Shown here one piece after another: positions 23,659 through 35,838 of a stretch of 64,000 bases of DNA. The stretch comes from Collybia mongolica (lineage: Eukaryota > Basidiomycota > Agaricomycetes > Agaricales > Clitocybaceae). The stretch is from NCBI GenBank assembly GCA_013420905.1, contig JAAXNY010000001.1, forward strand, positions 124,001 to 188,000, in the 5' to 3' direction. The number at the start of each line of letters is the position of its first letter. Within the stretch, counting starts at the first letter, position 1. The translations under genes were made by a program, and so were the position numbers. The notes beneath the pieces were generated by a model, which searched no databases, had not been told where the DNA came from, and was given only the letters and a program-made list of their open reading frames with translations.

Positions 23659-25590
23659 CTTATAATAATGCTGGTGCCTTTACAGTATGGTAGTATCCGG
23701 ACATATGTTCCTTTCGTTGATATAGTTACAAGGGTCACTGTTCAGTTAACATATTTCCTTAACTTACATAGATATTGATTGTGATTGTCAAGAGATACCC
23801 GACTCATATACCATGTATCCCATATTATCCTGTGCGATTACCAACACAGTCCCATTCCCTGAGTCTCCTCCAACCCGTGAACGCGCTCTGGAAGTGCTCC
23901 TTCTCGTACGCCTGTGCTATGCATATTACGTCTCTTCCTGTGCCTGCGCCATGTCTTAAGTGGTGGTGTACCCTCAGTGCGTTTGTACTCCACTTGGCCT
24001 ATGCATTCGCGTGACCTTATCTTCACGAGTTTACTCAGGCTGCAACGCACTTTCTTGCCGCTCCGGTAGGAGCTCATAAGTCCATTACCCACACGCCTGG
24101 TTGGAAACATCACGTGGTCATGCATTAAGGTCCGAACGTTTCAGTTTGAAATAACCCCACCAGCGTGCTGACGCCGCAAAGCCCGCTACTTTTCAGATTT
24201 CACCGTTATACCGCATGGCTCTCGGGGTGCCCTAGAAGTTTATGTTTTGTATTTGCTTCAATAAAATACTACTGCAGTCAACAATCTCTCAAATTAATGG
24301 TCTTGAACAACCATTTTAAATTGTTTAGCCAGTGTGTTTGATGCAAGCAATTTCCCAATCTCACACAATTATTGTTAGGGATAGACATAATCATGCTCAA
24401 TGACCTGGTTCTGTGCCAGGTCTGGCACAAAAGAAGCCAGCACAGCTTGCATGTTATAGCAGGTTTCGAACAGATTGGCACTTGCATGAAAATTCTTTGA
24501 TGTCACGATTTCACAAATGTCGTGGCCTTTTTTGGGCAGTGTTGGGTATCTGGTTAGGGAGCCATATTCATTGATAATTGCCTGCTATTGGCATATACTC
24601 CTGTGAGGTTATGCATGTTTATGGGGGTCCCAAAAAAGGGTTTATGTCATTTTGTTAACTCATGATATCTTCACACAAGTGCCATTCCATTTGCAAACTG
24701 CTGTAACTAAAATCGTAGTGGTTGAAGCTGGTAGTTCATTTGCATGGGCGGAGAGAAAGGGGGGAACACGTGAAGATAAAGTTTAAGAGGGTATATGGCG
24801 GAGTTCCAAATTAGGTCACATGTAATTAGGTCACATGTGTCCGCACTCGTAGTGAAGGCCCAACCTAAAACCCACTACTAAAGTAGCGGGAATTTTACCA
24901 CTGCACTGCCACTTGAAGAGTACCCAGGCACAGACTTATCTCACGCGGACTCTGACGCTGGAGTGTAACTTTGCTTGCCACACGGCCCGATATACCAGTG
25001 GTTGAAATATGCGATTGTATCTTTTAGGGCTGATGCGGGTATCGTTTTTGCGTGCACTATGTGCCAATGATTTTCCGTCAAACCTGGAGAGGAACAAGAT
25101 AGTGCCTCTTACGAATTACATCTCCGGCGCCAGGTACAGCGGACCAGTCCAAACACGAGACCAAGGACCACCCGCTCCCAAGGCGCCCAACTATATAATC
25201 CCACCTGGACTGATCATTAATGATCACCGTCTCCCAGGGTTCAAGCCCATCAATATGCTCACCGTACTCCACATCCTACGAATCGTGGTTAACAATGCCT
25301 ATCTCTGATACATGACATATACCCACTAGGAATAGCTAGCTGCGTCTCGAATTTAAGGGGCTGTTTCCCTTGAAAAGTGGAACATCGGTTCGCATTGGAT
25401 CAACGTCTACTTAGATGCGATTAGCAGGTTTCGTGCGCATGGCTGTTGGCAACATTGAAATTTCTTGTTTTCTCGCCTTGTTGTGATATAGTCGTCTACC
25501 AATCGTTGACCTTGGAGGATCGAGCCAATAGCTGTGTAAGCCATTTGTCTGCAAACTGTGCATTAGCTTGCCGTTATTAGTCTGTTGGCC
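23659..25590. other. no gene recognised
   Basis: About 1.9 kb with short frames only. A perfect 16-bp palindrome lies at 25211-25226 (TGATCATTAATGATCA); its meaning is unknown. Confidence 0.4.
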
Positions 25591-25600
25591 ATTTCTATCC

Positions 25601-25875
25601 AAGATCGATATGGGAACTCATAGAGCAACCTTGGGTAAGCATTGATCCCTCCTCTCCACGCTGAGTTCTAACACGGGCTTCTCGCTCTAACTACAGGGCT
25701 CCTCTACTTCGCCATCCCAAGTTAAACCAGCTCTCCCGTCTCCGGATCTTACCGAGGATATTGATGGAGTAGAATATCGGACAGACGGGATTTGCAGATA
25801 CAAGACAGCGTTGTGGGAGGAAGATCAAGATAAGTTCTGTTTCGCAGCCGGGCAAGAGCTCAATCGTCTGCCTTA
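25601..25875 (+). CDS. possible small two-exon gene, unrecognised
   Basis: ATG GGA ACT near 25611 opens a short exon ending at a gtaagc donor, and after a ctacag acceptor (near 25696) a 59-codon frame runs to TAA at about 25875. The product would be near 69 aa, contains DLTEDIDGVEYRTDGICRYK, and is acidic. No family is recognised; it could equally be a remnant of a longer gene. Read from splice-site logic only. Confidence 0.25.
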
Positions 25876-26173
25876 ACAGATTGGGATTAGGTTATCGAGA
25901 CACTGGCACAGCGCTGCGGGGGTGGAAATGATATTGCTAGGAAGGGGGTCTGCGGTGCCACTGGCGAGTCTTGCAAACTGAGGTTACGGAGAGATATACA
26001 TGTTTTTTTATATTTTCCTAATCGGAAGCTCTTGCGAATCACCAGACGGTGCTACTATCCGAGTGGATTCCTATAGTATGTTCACCAGAGAACCCCGGAG
26101 ATCTTTCTACACCATAGAACGGTAGTAACTGTAACAAAAATATAGGTGTTCCATGCAAGAAGCATCAATGTGC

Positions 26174-28375
26174 CTACTCATATTTGCACAGAAACTTGTA
26201 GACATATTCTATACATAGCCTCTCCTGGGGGACTGACATCCAACATTGCTTCATAAATATCCAGAGCTCGTCCGAAACGAAACTAGGCCGCGCAGGACGT
26301 CGCGGATGCGCTTCATTGTGTGGGCGCTTACTAAGATATATAGCGATTTGATAGATGTTTTGGCCATCATATGGAACCTGACCTGTTAGAATCTTTCGAG
26401 AGGAATGTATTTTATGGATGTGCAGTGACGCTAATTATGCATGACTCACCTGCAGCATCACACTACCAAATGAATAGATATCCGAAAACTTCGTCGGTCG
26501 AACTTGGCTGACATTGTTGCCCGGAATAACTATTTCTGGAGCCGACCATGCGATGTTGAGTTTCTGCTTCGAAGATGTTTCGTAGAGTTGGTTGTCCTCC
26601 TCTCCCACAATGAGGGAAAGGCCAAAGTCGCAGAGAAGGATATTCCCCTCATTATCCACCAGAATATTGACCTATATCCGAAATGGTGAGATACATCAGG
26701 CTATTAGAGGCTGGGAAGGCGTACACCTGTGAGATCTCCATGAACAACGTTATTACCATGCACTACATCCTGAATGTAAGCGTTTATTCGTTAGAGAAAC
26801 GGTCGTGACTGACGATATTGTAGGGCATCTGATATTTGACGTAGCTATGGAAAATAATCAAACAAGTTTTTGGGTAGGCTATGTAAATAGACATACCAAA
26901 TTTAAACGATGGGATAGTGGAAGGTCGTCGTTGTGGGCGAGGTAATGACAAAGATCGCCATTCTCAGCCCACATACAGACCATTCCATACATCTCGTCGG
27001 GTATGAAATCAAGGCCAAAAGCAACGCCATATAGCTGGAGAATATGGTCATGTTTAAGCTTAGACCAAATGGTAAACTCTCGGCAGATCCTCTGTCAAAC
27101 ATGAATCAATCTTACAACAAAGGTTAGGGCACAAGACCTACCTTTTTCGCAAAAACAATCTCGTTCGGATCCTCGTGCGGCACTCGAAGCACCTTGATGG
27201 CCACCTAGGGTGGAAATTCCTAGTTCTGGTAACAACAGACGAAGGACCGAAAAATACCTTGATCTCCTCCCCATTCTGATGCCATATAGCCTGGTGAATA
27301 TCAGCAAAACCTCCTTTACTACGTTGTTGGCCCGTTAAGGTCAGTTGATTGCTGATATCAGTGAAGTATGCGTCGTTGTCGAATGTGTTTCGCACACTTC
27401 CGTGCGTGGCGCTACTATAGGAGACGTATGTAGCCTGTGGGCAAGCTTAAGCCGTCAAAAGCTGTTGAGGGGAGCCAACTCACATTCTTATCAATAAGCC
27501 TCTCGGATTCGCTAAGCCTCTCCCTCCTGGAGCGCGTGCGCCTACGCCTATATTGTTGTCAAGCATATGTGATGTCAATGCAGAACGTCCTCACCGGCCC
27601 CAATTGGCTACACCAACCATAACCGTCATCCATAAAATAAAACGAGCGGAAAAACAAAGAATGCAAAGGATCCCGATGATATCTAACGTTCCATAACCGT
27701 GGTTGTTTATGGAATGCTTTATGAAACAGTAAGTATTCTAGAAACAGGAAGGAGATTGAGAGCTCACTTCGAAATCAGAGGAAAGATCCAATGAGCCGAG
27801 AGCGGCCCCCAAAGGATTGAGAGCCCCAGTCGGGCCAAAGGAGATTGAGTATAGAACAGGTGGAATTTAAGCCTTCTGGGGCCGTACCCCTAGTAGTTGG
27901 TGAAATTACGTGTTTAGATAATGCAGGTGAGGAGGCCGCGTAATGAAGGAATCGGGACAACTGTTTTGAGAATAAAATTCCCACCTTAAGTCGGGCGGGC
28001 CGCTGACAAATCGCAATTCAGGGTAAGAGAAATGAGGCGTCAACAAATTCTGAGAATGGATCGTGGTTTTCTGAGAGGTAGTCTTTTGTACAAGAGGAGA
28101 ATAAGCTTATAGTTGAGGCGATGAACTTGGGAAATAGTATTAGCGGTCATGATTTCAGCCGGCGGCCCACCCACGATTTTCCCCGGTCCCCTGTCAATAG
28201 TATAATTCCAGCATTCCGTGGTTCGGAAAATGTTTGCCAAGTGTAGATACAGTTCAAGAGTTTTGATTAACTGTCTGTGATATACATGATTGCTCTTTGT
28301 CAACCTCCCTAAAGCCGGAACTTACATATAAGTCTTGATACAGCTCTGGGGCGGGTTGTATTGATGAGTGCTCAT
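26174..28375 (-). CDS. TKL-type protein kinase with predicted membrane span (K2)
   Basis: Confident exons, minus strand: 27737-27595, 27547-27484, 27434-27258, 27204-27142, 27091-26897, 26844-26814, 26762-26725, 26671-26450, 26392-26174; all phases agree. From the N-side: a hydrophobic stretch beginning LDIIGILCILCFSARFILWM, then a basic stop-transfer run RRRRRTRSRRER, then a kinase domain with KGGFADIH, VAIKVL, GMVCMWAENGDL, VVHGDLTGVNILV, CDFG, SAPEIV, DIYSFGS and CWMSVPQERL. This order (outside part, one helix, basic juxtamembrane, kinase) is that of a receptor-like kinase. The 5' part is tentative: an ATG at 28375 (MSTHQYNPPQSC) and small exons at about 28290-27990 give an extracellular-like segment, but I could not phase the exon around 27780-27870. 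Ligand and pathway unknown. Confidence 0.75.
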
Positions 28376-29746
28376 GCGGAGTTCAGGTAAGGGAGTCCAC
28401 TAAAAGGGATAGATAGGAATGGGAGTGGGATTAGAGGATGGTGCCCGACGTCTGAATTACGTCTTCGCCAACCTCCTTACGACCTGTTCGGGACGAAATG
28501 CAGAAAAAATTGAAAAACTGACGAAAAATGTGGTTCCTGGCCCCGGAACAATATGCAAGCTCCATGAACGAGGAGGTGGTTCTCGTCTAAGATTGGCGGG
28601 AGCTCTACGGCAGGATTTGAATTTTACTTTTTGCTTCCGACTTCGAATCCTTGTACTTTGGATGACTCGTGACTGGTGCGTGACTTCTCACCTTCCCATG
28701 ACTTCTGTAACTGCTGTGGCCCGGTCTATCAACGAGATCGAGCACTAGAATGACTCTCAATGCACGTAATGCAGTGTCTTTGGGTGATTTTGGAGCTGTT
28801 TGGGGAGGACCTAGGCCTTGTATTTCTCCAGTCTGGAATGCCAGCGCGCTTTTGCACGGAAAAGACCCGCTACTTATTGTAAAACGGCACCCATTTTAGG
28901 CAACTTGTTGGAAGGACCTACTAAATACCATAGGTCCTTGCCCTTGACTTAAGTAGCTTGACTGTATTTTATTTAGTTTGTATGTGTAATATCCTGTTTC
29001 CCATGATCGATTGCCAGTGCGAAAAGACAGAAATACAGCTTGCTGTGTCTTGAAGTCCTTATTTCTGAGAGGCTGTCTCGGAACGGTTTCTGTCGGCTGA
29101 GAGTAAAAGCCATATTACGTCTGCTCTAAAAAGAATCTTGGGGAAGTCCTCTTAATTTCTATTCCGTTTACAACACCAACATGGACTTCTGCTTCTGCTG
29201 GGTTTAAGGTTCTTTGAGAATGGTGTTCCCGGAATTGTAGACTTTCGAAGGAGACAGAATTCCTCTTATACGTCTTGAAACACGAAGTTGGTTGTTTTTT
29301 GGTCTGTTTTAAATTGATATTTTCAAATTTCAAGCACCCAAGTCCTAGTTACATTGATGGAGAGGATGGCCCAGAAACGCCAGCTGAAGGGGGAATTCCG
29401 TGGCTGATGTTAATTGGAACAACAAACATAATGGACCGGCCAGAACAAGGCGCAGTTAAGAGGTTCTGTGAATCGTTCAAGGCTCGAGGAATGCTCTTGC
29501 TTTCGAGAATCCAAATCCATCCTCACTTTCTCTGTCTATTGGAGATCCTCCAAGCCGCTGCCTACATTGCCCTCGAATTTCAGATGTCCCATAATTGTCT
29601 ACAAATTTCGAGACTTCAAATTCGAAAGATGCATCCAACTTCTTTGCGTGTTTGATTTCCAGACTTTGAATATGGGAAAAATCTGAATTGCTTAAAGGGT
29701 GTGGATGCGTGGATCATGGCATCTCAGGACGACTTAACTCTCTGCT
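28376..29746. other. intergenic, no gene recognised
   Basis: Short frames only (the longest is 29275-29655, 126 codons, no domain). A small inverted repeat AAGGACCTA / TAGGTCCTT with a 10-nt loop lies at 28912-28939. Confidence 0.4.
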
Positions 29747-29821
29747 TTGAACAACTGCTTATCTGGCATTGCGACTTCAACATCTCTGCCTTTTGTCTTG
29801 TGCCCGCCATTTTTATCATTT

Positions 29822-32196
29822 ATGGATATCTGTGACTCTGCGACTGGTGATGGCTGTGGTGTTTTTTTTTCGAGGAAGGTATCTCCAGGCCTCTGCGCGA
29901 AGTGCACCAAGCTTGCAACATTGGTTGAAGGCTCACCTGAGTATATGCAGTGGAAGGTACATATCCAAACTAGTCAATTTATTTTCCATTGCCTGATCTG
30001 CGATGCGTATTATTTTATTGTTGCAGAACTACAAGCAGTGCGAATCATGTGGGATCGCTTGGAAGAACCTTGCATCTGCAAAGTGTGGACGATGCATGAC
30101 CCTGAGCAGCGTCGTTGAGCAGCCTGGTCCCGCAGACCGTAAGCTGTTTCATGTGCCCTTTTCTTCTCAGAAAATAATTTCTTAATTGTCAGATACCCAG
30201 AGTCTCGCTCGTGCCGCAATCGAGACGTCTCGCGCTTCTCGGTTGCAGTCTATGGAGGCCCGTTTAACCAAGCAACCACTTCCAGCACCTGTGCTTCATA
30301 CGACCACAGGTTTGATGTCTGCAAAGAACAGCATGGCAACCGGCGAGAATAAGATATTCATCAAGGTCGAATGTCGTATCAAAAGCCAAGCTAGGAAGGA
30401 CCAGAAGACAACCGATTTTGACTGTGGCCAGTGGGGTAAACCATGGTCAAAAGATGTTTTCCTTTCAGGAAAGTCTTTACTTTGTTTCACATTCACTACT
30501 TTTTACCAATGCTAGTTTCTCCTACAGAAATTCTCGATGATTACCTGATTACCCTCAATGTGCATTGGTTGAAGCAAGAAGGAAGAGCGCTTATCCGGTC
30601 AGACATCCTTTCTATTTGTTTTGCCTCTTACGTTAATCTAACAAGCTGGTTATTCTAGAGATGAGGTCGAGTTCCGCTGGGCAGGGAATAAGATATTCCT
30701 TCCTGGGACTGCAAATAACACTGTTGGTGAGGTTTATAATCTGTATCAAACCGGCGAGATGGCGCTTTACTATCAACCTGAGGTTAAGAGCAAGAAAGCA
30801 GCTGGTGCATGACCGCAATTTGAGATGGCCCTTGAGATATACATTGACAAACCGGCAGTTAGTAATTTTCTATTTTCAAGTACTCATGATGGGTTTACAT
30901 TTGCCTCCATTAGTTTCTTCTTAGAAAGCGCAACCTTACTCAGGCTGTAGTGTTTAATGACTCTTCCATTCCTGGTAGGAAACGTAGCGCAACCACCTCT
31001 GAACATAGAGAAGATGTTCCTCTTCAAAAGCGTGCCGCTGTTTACGCTGGTAGGTTTGCATGATTGAGAATATTGTCTCCACTAATTTACTACCAGGTGG
31101 AATTCCCCCATCTACATTTGTCCGGACCAAGCATGCCAGTAATTCCGGGGTTGACACATCAACAGTCATCCAACTCAAGAAGGCGCACACGACCTGTGAT
31201 AGGGAAACTGGTGAGGTTGAGATTGGATGGCCAGAAAATGGGCAAGTCTATGAGGGTCTTCTTGGGAAGGACATTTTTGCGAGTGGCGCCACCAAAAATG
31301 TGTATAAGGTATTTTTGTGCTTTCCCGAACCCTCTTTGAACTTTTATAAACTAATTGAATGGAATAGTTGTCGATCGGCTCTGACCACTACGTGGCAAAG
31401 AGATTCTTCGAGATAGGGTCCGATGCGGAAGTGACAGCCTCTGAGAACAAGGACCATCTCGAGAAGGAGCTCATTCGGTTGAAAACGGCAGCGTGGTTCC
31501 TTACGAAATTCAAATTGCAGGCCAAAGCATGCAGCGTCGAGTTTTCATCTGGTATGTCCTTGTGTCGTAGATCTCTGATGTTGTCAACCTGACCACCTCC
31601 TATGTAGATGTATCTGTATCTGATGGTTTTCTTATTTGCGAAATTGGCAAACCATCTCCTGCATCCTCGCTTCCACCTTCTGAGCTGGATGGTGCATTTT
31701 GGCTTGTAGAACCTCGTCGCACAAAGTCCGTCCAGAAGTTTAGCAGGACTATGATTCATCCGCATCGCAATGACAAGCTAGGGAAGACCTTGTGCGCTTT
31801 CACTCACTTTGTTTACGAATTTAGTGGACAAGAACTTGTGCTTGCCGACATCCAAGGTAAGATTTCTAATATGTGAAGTGGAAGTTGCACGTGTAGATGA
31901 TAACTAAAACCCAGGCTCGCCCATGAGCATGAGCGGCTGTGACACACTTGTTATTTTCGATCCTATGTCCCATTCTGGCCAGGCGTACGTATTATTTCGC
32001 TTATTCTATTTACTTTCATTGATGAGCTCCTACTAGGGACTCTGGAATTGGCGATCATGGGCCTGAGGGTATCAAGATATTTATTGCTCAGCATTGCTGC
32101 AACTATATCTGCAAAGGTCTTAAACTTACTCCTCTCATCGATGATGAAAGCATTGAGAAAGAACACGAAGACAACCAAGAAGATTCTGAAGATTAA
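29822..32196 (+). CDS. alpha-type protein kinase (MHCK/eEF2K family), possibly interrupted by an in-frame TGA
   Basis: Exons 29822-29956, 30027-30138, 30193-30435, 30528-30597, 30659-30857, 30914-31049, 31097-31308, 31368-31551, 31608-31856, 31915-31984, 32037-32196; about 589 aa. The N-terminus has two CxxC-type pairs (CAKC, CESC, CGRC) that look zinc-binding. The C-terminal half has alpha-kinase hallmarks: GATKNVYKLS with the ATP lysine in YVAKRFF, LVLADIQGSP, FDPMSHSGQADSGIGDHG and the zinc-binding tail QHCCNYICKGL. Alpha-kinases phosphorylate serine/threonine and are strongly expanded in agarics; the substrate is unknown. A TGA at 30810-30812 lies in frame in exon 5. Either the gene carries a nonsense mutation, or a 42-nt intron (30783-30824, gttaag..gag, in phase) removes it. 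An in-frame ATG at 29747 is an alternative start. Confidence 0.8.
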
Positions 32197-32487
32197 TACC
32201 TCTATGCAAAGGAAGCTTACCCTCCTGTGGTCGTTGTCTAAAAAGTGCTTTCTTTACACGCACTTCTCTTTATCTTTACGGTATACTTCTTTCATCTCTC
32301 ATCCCTATGCTGTCAAACTCTGCGTGTAAACCATCGAATAGCTTATAAATGTTCACCAGAATTCAAATTTCTTGACCCATTCTACATTGTTGCCTCCCCA
32401 TATAAGAATAACCCTTGTTTGAGGGACTAGTCTCCAAGTCCAACCCAGAATCAAGACTCGATCCACTCCCATACCTACTCGCCACCT

Positions 32488-34246
32488 ATGAGCAACAATA
32501 ATCCCACTGGTATCAATGGATATGGGGTAAAAAATTGTTCGTGTTTCATTCCTTTTCCATTGTCATGTTATATGGTCACTCTCTCCTGATTTTATATTTC
32601 ACTGAATCAGACCCCAACGACGAAACACTCAAAGCAGCGCTTTACCAGTATTCAAAGGAAAAACTTTCCACTGACCAACGGCTCGCTCGACTTGAAGCAG
32701 AACATAACTTAAGTATTAAGTTCGTCATCCATTGCCACCACTGTTATCAACCGGTCACAGTTATAATCCATCTGCTCATCAGGTCAGCCATGTTGTACAA
32801 ACTCAACAAGAAATTTGGAGTTCCAAGTGTTCGAAAGCCTCCGCCTGCCGATATTGCTACACAGGCAGTACTAGAGAAAGTGGCCAATGATCCATCACAA
32901 AAGCGTGGTGTTGGGACGATTGGGACACTCCTCAGTAACCAAGGAATGCCCCTTCCCCGGTTCGTTTATTACATTTTTTGGTTTTCGGTATGGCAATAAT
33001 ATTGATTGTGAATTTAGTGATTTTATTCGTAACATCCTGACCATACATGCACCAGAGGGGCTGGCACGTCGCTTTCCGGGCGCAAATCGCATTCAGCGCT
33101 CAAAATTATTCTCTATTGGTCCAAACCATCAACATCATGCTGACGGTCATGAAAAATTGAACACACAAGCGCTCAGCATGGGTGGTGTCGGTTTGAACAT
33201 CTATGGTATCAAGGATCAGTGGTCTTCCTTTCTCCTGCATCTCGTCGTCGTCCCAAATAATCGGTTTGCCACTACCATTGGCCATGTCTATCTTGACTGC
33301 ATCGAGAAGCATAAATGTGAGCATCGTTTTTCCTGCTTAAAAGCTACCATTAATATTTTTCCAATTATTACTAGTGATACCGATAACCTTTGTCACAGAC
33401 AAAGGTAGTGAGACTGGGTACATCGTTGCCGACCAAACAGCTTTGCGGTAAGCCCACGTAACATAATATTCCTACTGCTCTCCTGTTTCGTCCAATCGCA
33501 ACAAATTTTGGAAATTTTGATGTTTGGAAAGTGAAGGGAGATCTTAAATCCTGTGATTGGACCTCCAAATGGAACGAAATGGGATAGTATGTAATCTTCC
33601 AAGGTCTCAACTGACATGTACTACCAGAGAGGCATACGCTCCAGAGCTGGATGCAGAGAAATTCCCACCAACTCTGCAGATTAAAAGTGTCCACAACACA
33701 CCAATCGAAGGGTTATGGCACTGGTTCCTCCAAACTTTCGGTGTGAACATCAAGGACACCATTCGCAGGGGCTATGAAACCGGAAACTACAACCCTAACA
33801 ACCCTGTTCATGTGTACGCTCTTCAGGTCACTGCTTTGCTTCTCTGTCCTGACAACTTGACTAGTAATTTGTTCTATTGGTTATGGCCCAAGATTCTCCA
33901 AAATCAGCTTGATCAATTTGTTGAATTTTGGAACAACCACAAAATTCGCTCACAGAAGGAAAAAATCAATATGTCTGGTGCGACACCCAGACATGGCTTC
34001 ACTGTTCCAGAACCCCCAGCTCAAGACTGCCGAATAGTTATTGACCAGCCAGCGGTCGACGCGCTCCGCTTGCAGATCCCAATCTCGCGGAGTGAGTCAA
34101 TGCGCTGGGTAGACGATACATTTGCGGCTGCTGCCCAGGACGCATACCAGATGGTTGGAAGCCCCTCCCTCGATGATCTTTTATCAGGATGGGTAGTTTT
34201 CTCGGCTATAGCGCCTTTAATTAATGTCGCATCGACATCGACTTAA
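32488..34246 (+). CDS. DDE integrase-core domain protein (retroelement-integrase-like)
   Basis: Exons 32488-32509, 32611-32719, 32783-32959, 33018-33316, 33375-33447, 33628-33813, 33865-34246; phases agree and give 415 aa. It resembles the integrase-core proteins that are multicopy in Agaricomycetes. Visible order: N-terminal helical region (KALxxYS.., RLARLEAEHNLSIK), YKLNKKFGVPSVRKPPPADI, first acidic residue in HADGHEKLN, second in FVTDKGSETG, glutamate in TPIEGLWHWFLQ, and the C-terminal WNNHKIRSQKEK / TPRHGF. The D-D-E set of a polynucleotidyl transferase is complete, so catalysis is possible. It has spliceosomal introns and no reverse transcriptase or gag beside it, so it is either a domesticated gene or the core of an unrecognised element. 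Exon 1 could instead end at 32526, but only the 32509 donor keeps frame. Confidence 0.75.
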
Positions 34247-35838
34247 TTACTTTGGTCCAAAACACTAGTGACTAGCAGCTCGAATCACATTGTTTTGATT
34301 ATCTGATTCCTCAGACTGGGTAGCTTTCCGCCGTTCATAGACCCACCCACTAAGCGAATCTTATGTGTGGGATAAATCAAAATTTGCCTAGTCTAACAGT
34401 GCGTCGCTTTGAGGGACAGTAAATGGGCAAGCAATGGTCACTCAGTGAGCGACCCGCAAACCGGTGAAATCAAATCATCAAAAATCAAAAATCAAAACCT
34501 GCCGTAGAGCTCCCGCCAACGCTACTCGTCTAACAGTTACATTTTCTGTATTTGCGACCTTGTACATGGTGATGCGTGCAACTGACAATGATAGGAAACG
34601 AAACCGGATGCGACAGTGTGACACACGTCGCGAGTTCAGAGAGCGATCACGTGCCTTGTGATTACAAGTTCAAACAAGTGCACGGACCTAGGGCTCGAAT
34701 TGTTGCCTTGTCGACCAATTGTCGACTGTAAGGTTATCTCTAATAAGCGTTGCATACTTTCAAAGTTGTTGTCCTCTTTTGAGAAGAGTATAAGCTGTCA
34801 ATTCCAGAATCCTACACAGTATGTTGCCCATAATCACCATCATAGAACATGTATGACATCCTTTCACTTCGCTCAGCTTCCTTCAGTTATGCATCCAATA
34901 CGGGAAGATTGGTATGTTCCACGCCTCATTGCGTGTTCAACTTGTCATTAAATGTGCTTCAGAGCGATTTTTATTACGATTATGTCTTGGCTTCTGCTTG
35001 AACTCCAGTGTATCTGGACGGATTGCAAGCCTCTGTGTTTGTATAATGCCGCTATGACCTGTAGCCAATGTGGTCGACTTATTAAACACTACGAATAGGC
35101 TCAATGGCATGGCAAGTTGCGCTGGTATCCACTCTACGGCTCCCAACGTATGACCCATCAAAGTGGAACGCGGGGGGATTGACCTCAACGGAAATTCTTA
35201 CAACGAATAATATCCAGAGTGCGTCACAACACCTTGTCAATAAAGTGACGAGGAATATCGGAACCTGTGCGTCCTTCCCAGAGATACTTGATGCTGTCCC
35301 CCTGGCGCAGTTGCAATCATGAAACTCGGCGCGTTCTTCAAGAACCACAGTGCATTCATGAGGAAGCTATCGAGGGTGGTCGGGGCAGCCGTTTTATGCA
35401 TTCTTGCCACATTCCTGGTAGTGTGGGCGTTATTGAGCTTCCAACATTCTTAAGTATATATTGGTACGCGCATAGAACCCAAACACCCACATGCGCCCAC
35501 ACACGGAAACCCAGCGACCTTTGGGTTCGGGTGTTATCATCTAGTATCATAATTGTTAGTTTCTCGCCTTCCTAGGCAACAGCGGGGGGGGATTTTGTTG
35601 AAATGTTGTAACCCTTTAACCTCGCGTAAGGCCACGGAGGCGCTAGATTGAGGGAGTAATAGATTTATATCCAAGCGCCTCGGGAGCCGCGCAGTCTCCC
35701 TAGGATATCTATAGACACTGTTGCACCGCCGTCGTGCTGCCATGTTCGGGCGCCTAAGCTGACTCAGCTTGCACAGCTTCTCACGTCGATTAGAGATCAC
35801 ACGCAAAAACGTTGCCCTGTGCCCAACCTACCAACCTG
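34247..35838. other. intergenic, no gene recognised
   Basis: About 1.6 kb of short frames without domains. No terminal inverted repeats pairing with the left side of the integrase-core gene were spotted. Confidence 0.4.

Noticed and set aside
24280..24900. Region inspected for tRNA genes because of short complementary stretches
   Set aside because: No A-box/B-box pair with a T-loop consensus could be found.
25211..25226. Perfect 16-bp palindrome TGATCATTAATGATCA
   Set aside because: AT-rich short palindromes are expected now and then; nothing nearby gives it a role.
28912..28939. 9-bp inverted repeat with a 10-nt loop, considered as a terminator or MITE
   Set aside because: Eukaryotic context without a hairpin-terminator mechanism, and no target duplication around it.
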